Virus record (IMG/VR): IMGVR_UViG_3300027759_000003
Span: 1-64,000 of that record
Direction: 5' to 3' (one strand)
DNA length: 64,000 nt
Source: a virus
Below, piece by piece: positions 59,006 to 64,000 of the stretch (its first letter is position 1; each line of letters starts with the position of its first letter). The translations under genes and the position numbers were made by a program. A model generated the notes under the pieces. It did not search any database, was not told where the DNA came from, and saw nothing but the letters and a program-made list of their open reading frames with translations.

Positions 59006-59160
59006 AAACTATACTTCTATCAACACTAACAGGTTTTGGGTGCGGTCTCGTGTTTGCTGCATTCAAATTGCCAGTACCAGCACCACCAGTTTTTGCGGGA
59101 GTCGCAGGAATTATTGGGATTTGGATTGGCTTTACAACAATGACACAAATTATATCCTAG
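59002..59160 (+). CDS. XapX-type small membrane protein
   Basis: 52 residues. The pattern GFGCGLVFAAFKLPVPAPPV, then FAGVAGIIGIWIG is the XapX domain (DUF1427): two Gly-rich membrane helices around a PxPAPP turn. Function of the family is not established. The start overlaps the upstream stop by 4 nt. Confidence 0.75.
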   Translation: MKTILLSTLTGFGCGLVFAAFKLPVPAPPVFAGVAGIIGIWIGFTTMTQIIS

Positions 59161-59168
59161 GAGGAATA

Positions 59169-59435
59169 ATGAATAACTTAATTAATGATAAGACAAAGGC
59201 AATGCTAGCGTCATATGGTCGCTCAGTTCTTGCATCAGGTCTTGCACTATACATGGCAGGCGTAACAGATCCAAAGGATCTATGGGCTGCACTAGTTGCT
59301 GCTATAGCACCCGTTGCATTGAGAGCGCTCAATCCAAATGATAAAGCGTTTGGTATTTTACCTGATGCTGCTGAGGTTGCAAAGGCTTTAAAGGCTGCAA
59401 AAGCACCTTTAAAAAAGGCTGCTAAAAAGAAGTAA
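59169..59435 (+). CDS. Holin-like small protein
   Basis: 88 residues from the ATG at 59169 (RBS AGGAGG). A hydrophobic segment (ALYMAGVTDPKDLWAALVAA, then IAPVALRAL) and a very Lys/Ala-rich C-terminus (KAAKAPLKKAAKKK) resemble actinophage holin-type proteins. The last plus-strand gene before a terminator. Holin function is possible, along with the small membrane proteins near the endolysin. Confidence 0.55.
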   Translation: MNNLINDKTKAMLASYGRSVLASGLALYMAGVTDPKDLWAALVAAIAPVALRALNPNDKAFGILPDAAEVAKALKAAKAPLKKAAKKK

Positions 59436-59452
59436 ACAATCTTCTATAAGAT

Positions 59453-59484
59453 AGCCAGTCTAGAAATAGGCTGGCTTTTCTTTT
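59453..59484 (+). terminator. Intrinsic terminator between convergent units
   Basis: An 8-bp stem (AGCCAGTC at 59453-59460 with GGCTGGCT at 59469-59476, one G-U), 8-nt loop, then a T-rich tract. It ends plus-strand transcription just before the stop of the first minus-strand gene. Confidence 0.88.
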
Positions 59485-60520
59485 ATTTGTTTATAATTTC
59501 TAAGTATTTTTGTTTTAATTTATCTATAGAAAAGTTTTCTAAACCAATTGATAATGCTTTTTCTTTAAATTCTTTTTTATTATTATTTTTAATATATCTA
59601 TCAACTATGTTTGCAAATTTATCTGGAACAATATTATAAATATCAACCATTGACTTTGTTCTAAATGATCCTATCTTTGTTGATTCTACTAACCAATCTT
59701 CAGGCAATATTGTATTATTTGGAGATACATTAGTCATAAAAACTGGCAGGGCACTCATAAGAGCCTCATTCATAGGTAAACAAAGACCAGCATACCTTCT
59801 AGGCAGAATCATTGCATCAAAGCCATCATACATGTCTTCCCTACTGGCTGGATTACCTATTTCAATCTTTACCCTAGAATCTTTACAGTTTGTATCAATT
59901 GGGGTTTGGGATTTAATTACTAATTCGTAATCTTCTTTAGAATGCTTGACCATCTCAAAAATACTTTCAGTTCCATTTCTATCTTTTGCAGCCTTTTTAC
60001 CAGCAATATGAAGTATACGGTTGTGATCTTTTGAAAGATTATTGTCTTTTGCTTTATTAAATAAAGACTCATTTGTTGGTGGTGGTAAATGAATTACATC
60101 ACATGCAGAGCCAAACCTTTCTTTTACTATGTCTATATTCCAAAGACTAGGAGATAGCAATACATCTGGTAATGACCAGTTAGGGTTTGTTAAGTTACCA
60201 AAAAGTTCGTAGTTGTATTGAAGAATAGTCTTTGTTCCTTGTTGCCTAGCAAGATCTACAAGGTCTAAATGATAAAAGGTTTCACAACTAATTACTACAT
60301 CAACATCTTTTAAAAACCAAATAATTTCTTTTGTTGTTGGCATACCTCCCCTAGTTGAGTAAAAATTATAACCTTCATACCATTCAGGATGCTGTTTATT
60401 TTTATTAAACGGGGCAGAGTCAATTAAAAGAATCTTATCAGGATTAAGCATATTAACTAACTCTCTAGTCTGATTGCCAAGACCAGTGTTGTCTGATCTT
60501 GCTATGATTCCTAGTCTCAT
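59483..60520 (-). CDS. Glycosyltransferase (GT4/GT-B-like)
   Basis: 345 residues. The N-terminus MRLGIIARSDNTGLGNQTRE and the C-terminal half with DAMILPRRYAGLCLPMNEAL fit a GT-B glycosyltransferase that takes a nucleotide sugar in the C-domain. No membrane helix. It is the last gene of the minus-strand glycan cluster and overlaps the next upstream gene by 4 nt. Likely it glycosylates virion or host surface glycans; the target is unknown. Confidence 0.75.
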   Translation of the reverse strand: MRLGIIARSDNTGLGNQTRELVNMLNPDKILLIDSAPFNKNKQHPEWYEGYNFYSTRGGMPTTKEIIWFLKDVDVVISCETFYHLDLVDLARQQGTKTILQYNYELFGNLTNPNWSLPDVLLSPSLWNIDIVKERFGSACDVIHLPPPTNESLFNKAKDNNLSKDHNRILHIAGKKAAKDRNGTESIFEMVKHSKEDYELVIKSQTPIDTNCKDSRVKIEIGNPASREDMYDGFDAMILPRRYAGLCLPMNEALMSALPVFMTNVSPNNTILPEDWLVESTKIGSFRTKSMVDIYNIVPDKFANIVDRYIKNNNKKEFKEKALSIGLENFSIDKLKQKYLEIINK

Positions 60521-61278
60521 TCTTTATACCCCCAAGTTTCATCGTCTACCGTAAATTTGCGGGTACCTTGACGACCATCTAAATGATAAGAACGTTTAAT
60601 GTTTTCTTCAGGATGATAAATCCAAAGTTTATGAGTCTCCCAACCTTCTTGATTAAACTCCCCATATGGAGATATATCATCTTGAATTGCTCCATGAAAT
60701 GTATCTTCTATAAAAAATTTATCTTTACATCTTGGAAGCACAATGTCTTTATAATATTGTTTTCTACTTAGATGTGGTCGTTGACTCCATTGTATAGTTT
60801 TCATAAACCCATCTTCTAAACCAAACATAAGGTGTTCGTGATCTTTTGGTATAAATGCTTCAAAATGAAAACGAATAGTATTTGCTTTATTGTATTCAAA
60901 CATGTCCAAACATTTATCCCAGTCTATAGGTGTGTCTGGAGTTAATGGAGCGTCTCCTTCAACATAAAGCAATAGTGGTGTTTTAATTTCATTAATTGTT
61001 TTACGCATCATGTTGGTTTGATGGCTATGCTCTTTAAATATAAAAGGTAATATGTTTTTATCTTCATGTAAACATTTCCACAAAATACGATTTTTGTATT
61101 CATCGTAATCTTTTTTACGATCTTGTTGTTCTTCCCTAAGACCATCTATTTGCATAATAATTTCGTTGTCTGGAAAATGAGCACGAACATCACTAATAGT
61201 TTGATCTATCATTTTTGTGCTTGGATGATCTGTAATTACAGAAGTAGCCATGACAATTGTTATATCTTTTTTATGCAT
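60517..61278 (-). CDS. Glycosyltransferase-like protein (GT-A type)
   Basis: 253 residues. The N-terminal Rossmann-like strand DITIVMATSVITDHPSTKMI and later LLLYVEGDAPLTPDTPIDW give a GT-A-type arrangement, with EGDAP in place of the classical DxD (a D-x-D-like acidic motif). C-terminal aromatic-rich part. It overlaps both neighbours, one operon. Substrate unknown. Confidence 0.65.
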   Translation of the reverse strand: MHKKDITIVMATSVITDHPSTKMIDQTISDVRAHFPDNEIIMQIDGLREEQQDRKKDYDEYKNRILWKCLHEDKNILPFIFKEHSHQTNMMRKTINEIKTPLLLYVEGDAPLTPDTPIDWDKCLDMFEYNKANTIRFHFEAFIPKDHEHLMFGLEDGFMKTIQWSQRPHLSRKQYYKDIVLPRCKDKFFIEDTFHGAIQDDISPYGEFNQEGWETHKLWIYHPEENIKRSYHLDGRQGTRKFTVDDETWGYKE

Positions 61279-62125
61279 TTACTTGCCTCATTAATTTAAT
61301 AAAAAGATCTCTTTTATATTTAATCCACCAACAAACAATCTGATGCATTTCAGATGTATAATTATTTAATAGTTCAGGTAACAAGTCAACCAAGTGATTC
61401 CAATTATCAACAGTTTTTACTGAATGATTATCTTCAAATACAAAATTAAAAAAATCTGTATTTTGCATTTTTGAGTCTAACTTATCTCCTATAGGCAAGC
61501 AAAGCATTTCAATTGCTTCATAAAATCTAAATGAATCAATAACCATCGCCCCGCTAGGGCAAGGAACAATCTTTGATAAAGACATTTTGTCATAGTATTG
61601 TTTTGGTTTTAGTCCTTCTGCAAAACCAGTAGTTGGATTATAAAAAGAATTAGGTATGTTAGGCATAACAGTTGCAAGTTCTTGTCTTCGTTGATGAGTT
61701 ATTTGTCCTGAAAAAAATACATCATATGATTTATCTTGATATTTTGGTAAATGTTTATGCAAATCTCTTGGCACACCCAACGCTAATTTATTATATTGCG
61801 AATGTTTTCTGTGCGGGTATTGAACCCAAATCTCAATATTTTTATGTTTTATTTTATCAACTTTAAATGTAGCACTTTCATCTCCAGTAATAAACAAAAT
61901 AACTCTATCTATCTTGTTTAACTCTTCAGATATTTGATCTTCATAGTCTACATTTTGTGGTCCAGGAATAACAACAAAGGCTCTATCTGTGTTAGGTAAG
62001 GTTGTTACCTTATCTGGTTTAATATTATTTTTATTAAAAAATTGTTTTAATAAACCGTAATCCCATTTATCAGCAGCACAGTCTTCTTGTTTAACTGAAT
62101 AAAGATATGCTTTAAGATCGCTCAT
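61271..62125 (-). CDS. Glycosyltransferase-like protein (GT-B, putative)
   Basis: 284 residues from the ATG at 62125 (an in-frame upstream start at 62176 would overlap the methyltransferase by 65 nt). It has a Rossmann-like segment DRVILFITGDESATFKVDKI, then KSYDVFFSGQITHQRRQELA, typical of exostosin/GT47-like glycosyltransferases, and a GAMVIDSFRFYEAIEMLCLP motif near 205. Part of the same operon. Confidence 0.65.
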   Translation of the reverse strand: MSDLKAYLYSVKQEDCAADKWDYGLLKQFFNKNNIKPDKVTTLPNTDRAFVVIPGPQNVDYEDQISEELNKIDRVILFITGDESATFKVDKIKHKNIEIWVQYPHRKHSQYNKLALGVPRDLHKHLPKYQDKSYDVFFSGQITHQRRQELATVMPNIPNSFYNPTTGFAEGLKPKQYYDKMSLSKIVPCPSGAMVIDSFRFYEAIEMLCLPIGDKLDSKMQNTDFFNFVFEDNHSVKTVDNWNHLVDLLPELLNNYTSEMHQIVCWWIKYKRDLFIKLMRQVNA

Positions 62126-62825
62126 AATATAAGTGTACTTCATGTTGATAGTCAAGCAATGTTTCTTTGTAGCCAATACCCTTAATAAACTGTCTTAAAT
62201 CATGCAAATATTCTTTCCAATACATCATCATAAATTCTGGGTGTCCAGATAGCCAAATCTTAGGTTTGTGCTCTCTAAGGACCCTTTCAGCCCCTCCTAG
62301 GACCCTCCATTCACTACCCTCAACATCAAGAGAAATTGCAGTAGGCGGCTTCATTCCTTTTTCATATACAAGCGTATCAATTTTTGTTTGACCATATTTA
62401 TCTGCTTCATACTGCAGTTCTTTAAATCCATGAGCAGCCTCAATAGGAGCATCTGCTTCTGGTGGAAACTCGCCATAATAAATACGTGCAAGTTTATTAT
62501 CTTTATCTGATGCAAACCCAGGAATACATGCAATTGGTTTTTCTAAATTATTAGCACTCCAAAGCAAAGGAAAGTGTGACCAAACCTTTGGATTAGGTTC
62601 AAATAAAACAACTTCTGCTCCCCACATTTGACATAGGGCAGGCATTTCTCCTTCTTCTGCTCCAACATAGTAAACAACATCGCCTTTACCAATATTTTCA
62701 TGCATTGATTTTAATCTAATTTTTTCCCAACCATGTGGTTGATACCATTCTGGTCTATCTGCACGATGCTTTGGTAACATTATTTCAAATTCCCCGTTAA
62801 CAGTAGCCTTAATCATTTCAGTCAT
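62112..62825 (-). CDS. FkbM-family methyltransferase
   Basis: 237 residues. SAM-binding strands GDVVYYVGAEEGEMPALCQM and AEVVLFEPNPKVW, and the typical FkbM end AISLDVEGSEWRVLGGAERV then LREHKPKIWLSGHPEF. Probably O-methylates a sugar of the glycan made by the cluster. Overlaps the epimerase gene by 8 nt. Confidence 0.85.
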   Translation of the reverse strand: MTEMIKATVNGEFEIMLPKHRADRPEWYQPHGWEKIRLKSMHENIGKGDVVYYVGAEEGEMPALCQMWGAEVVLFEPNPKVWSHFPLLWSANNLEKPIACIPGFASDKDNKLARIYYGEFPPEADAPIEAAHGFKELQYEADKYGQTKIDTLVYEKGMKPPTAISLDVEGSEWRVLGGAERVLREHKPKIWLSGHPEFMMMYWKEYLHDLRQFIKGIGYKETLLDYQHEVHLYYERS

Positions 62826-63705
62826 TTTGTATCCACTCTACTAATGATACCTTTGGTATCCATCCAGTTAGATCTTTAAACTTGGCGTTAGAGGCAAGAG
62901 TTTCTTGCACTTCACCAATTCTTGGCGGTATAAATTTAATATCATTTGAAATCATATTAGCAATATCAAGTATAGCGTAGTTACTTCCATACCCAATGTT
63001 ATATACTTCACCAAACCCACTTTTAACTTCAGATGCAAGTATGTTTGCTTGTACTACGTCTGATATATGGGTAAAATCTCTACGCTGAGAACCATCTCCA
63101 ACTACTGTTAGTGGCTTTGACTCATGATGTTGTTTAAAAAATAGTCCTATTACTGGTGCATACTGCCCCTTTAATGGTTGTCTATCTCCGTAAACATTAA
63201 AATATCTAAGCGATATAGTCTTTAATCCGTAAAGGTTGTGATAAACTCTTGCAAGGTTTTCACCAAAGACTTTAGCAGCAGAATATGGGGTTAATGGATC
63301 AGGTGATTGTGTTTCTTGGTTTGGAAGCAAAGCCTTTTTGCCATAAGAAGAGGATGTGCTTGAATAGATTAGTCTATCTACCTTGTTAACCCTGCAAAGT
63401 TCAAGAACATTGGCTGTTCCTACTGCGTTTGATTGAATAGATTTTTTTGGATTTAATATTGCTGGCTGTATTCTTGCATCAGATGCTACGTGAAATACGC
63501 AGTCAACATCTTTAAAGAGTGGTGCAATTAGGTCATAATCACAAATGTCATGCTTATAATTTTGTGCTTTATCATTCCAATAGAACTGCTCATGACATTC
63601 TGCAGACTCATCATCAATGCAAATAACATCGTGACCAAGACTAATTAACTTATCAACAAGGTTTGATCCAATAAAACCAGCACCACCAGTAACTAAATAT
63701 TTCAT
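62818..63705 (-). CDS. NAD-dependent sugar-nucleotide epimerase/dehydratase (SDR)
   Basis: 295 residues from the ATG at 63705, overlapping the stop of the upstream gene by 4 nt. Nucleotide-binding motif MKYLVTGGAGFIGSNLVDKL, active site with Ser in YSSTSSSYG and the Tyr-x3-Lys of PYSAAKVFGE, and RYFNVYGDRQP. A UDP-glucose 4-epimerase-like fold (extended SDR); it supplies or converts the donor sugar for the transferases. Exact substrate unknown. Confidence 0.9.
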   Translation of the reverse strand: MKYLVTGGAGFIGSNLVDKLISLGHDVICIDDESAECHEQFYWNDKAQNYKHDICDYDLIAPLFKDVDCVFHVASDARIQPAILNPKKSIQSNAVGTANVLELCRVNKVDRLIYSSTSSSYGKKALLPNQETQSPDPLTPYSAAKVFGENLARVYHNLYGLKTISLRYFNVYGDRQPLKGQYAPVIGLFFKQHHESKPLTVVGDGSQRRDFTHISDVVQANILASEVKSGFGEVYNIGYGSNYAILDIANMISNDIKFIPPRIGEVQETLASNAKFKDLTGWIPKVSLVEWIQND

Positions 63706-64000
63706 TTTATGTTTAGAGTTTCTAATATGCTTGCCCATCTATGAACATATGTATGTTCTTTTTTAGTCCGCTCATGACCAGCAATCCTTATTTCTTCTCT
63801 GGTTAATCCATCTAAGATGTAGTAATCTATTTTTTGTTTAAGGTCTTCAAGATTACCATGCTCATAAAATATAATTTCTTTACCATCTTCAAAATATTTA
63901 TCAAGTCCTTTGATGCGGGGATAGATAGTAAAACCACCACGACCAGTGCTTTCAAATAGTCTATCGCTTGTATAGTATGGATAGTTAAAGTTTATGTTTA
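63702..64000 (-). CDS. Glycosyltransferase, C-terminal part (5' end cut by window)
   Basis: The frame is open to the right edge, about 98 residues visible. It includes YYTSDRLFESTGRGGFTIYP, then EIIFYEHGNLEDLKQKIDYY and a C-terminal helix. This is the C-terminal motif of GT-B proteins with a Glyco_trans_1_2-type domain. It is the most upstream visible gene of the minus-strand glycan operon and overlaps the epimerase start by 4 nt. Not in frame with anything else. Confidence 0.7.
   Translation of the reverse strand, partial: NINFNYPYYTSDRLFESTGRGGFTIYPRIKGLDKYFEDGKEIIFYEHGNLEDLKQKIDYYILDGLTREEIRIAGHERTKKEHTYVHRWASILETLNIK

Noticed and set aside
1-64000. Prophage or integrated element
   Set aside because: No integrase, repressor, att-like repeats or host genes are visible; the WhiB and surface genes lie within phage operons.

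Overview
This window is a 64 kb piece of a tailed double-stranded DNA phage genome with long-tailed (siphovirus-like) architecture. The host is most likely an actinobacterium, probably an AT-rich aquatic one. Three things support this: a WhiB-type iron-sulfur regulator (58069-58353), a DUF7455-type actinobacterial zinc protein (54247-54504) and a CHAP-type lysin. The DNA is clearly AT-rich. Genes are densely packed, with many ATGA/TAATG overlaps. I see no integrase, excisionase or repressor, so a lytic life style is likely, but both ends of the window are cut through genes and the genome is incomplete.

Layout. 1-7.3 kb: the end of a repeat-bearing tail-fibre gene, a complete adenosylcobalamin-dependent ribonucleotide reductase, a 1211-aa LamG-like virion protein and a small conserved gene. 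7.3-15.3 kb: portal, maturation protease with scaffold-like tail, major capsid protein, neck and tail-completion proteins, major tail protein. 15.4-31.5 kb: two paralogous tail-assembly chaperones (one long, one short), a 2491-aa tape measure protein and the tail-tip/baseplate/fibre genes. 31.5-42.9 kb: a replication and recombination module (DnaB-like helicase, CHC2/Toprim primase, putative SSB, DnaE polymerase with an intact PHP site, RecA-like recombinase, Hjc-like, Cas4-like and RuvC-like nucleases). 42.9-45.6 kb: a small HTH protein, a DUF3310 protein, and the small and large terminase, unusually far (about 36 kb) from the portal. 45.7-53.2 kb: three Sec-secreted proteins around a lysis block (small membrane proteins, lipoprotein, CHAP endolysin) and an HslV/proteasome-beta-like peptidase. 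53.2-59.4 kb: four tRNAs (Asn, Gly, Glu, Thr) and an accessory block (Hsp20, zinc ribbons, SNase-like nuclease, thioredoxin, WhiB, XapX, membrane proteins). From 59.5 kb to the right edge, the minus strand carries a glycan cluster: glycosyltransferases, an FkbM methyltransferase and a nucleotide-sugar epimerase.

The genome seems to be read through many short transcription units. Nineteen promoter-like sites are listed. Most are extended -10 boxes (TGnTATAAT or TGnTATACT), often without a recognisable -35, and several sit so close to the start codon that the mRNA would be leaderless. Clean intrinsic terminators follow the tail fibre, the major capsid protein, the major tail protein, the 532-aa secreted protein and the last plus-strand gene.

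The most noteworthy points are: the HslV-like Thr protease with Thr1/Asp17/Lys33 in register; replacement of the usual tail-chaperone frameshift by a duplicated gene; phage-encoded secreted surface proteins, one with its own capsid-style terminator; the recurrent leaderless promoter architecture; and an RecA with an altered P-loop beside a DnaE with all nine PHP metal ligands.
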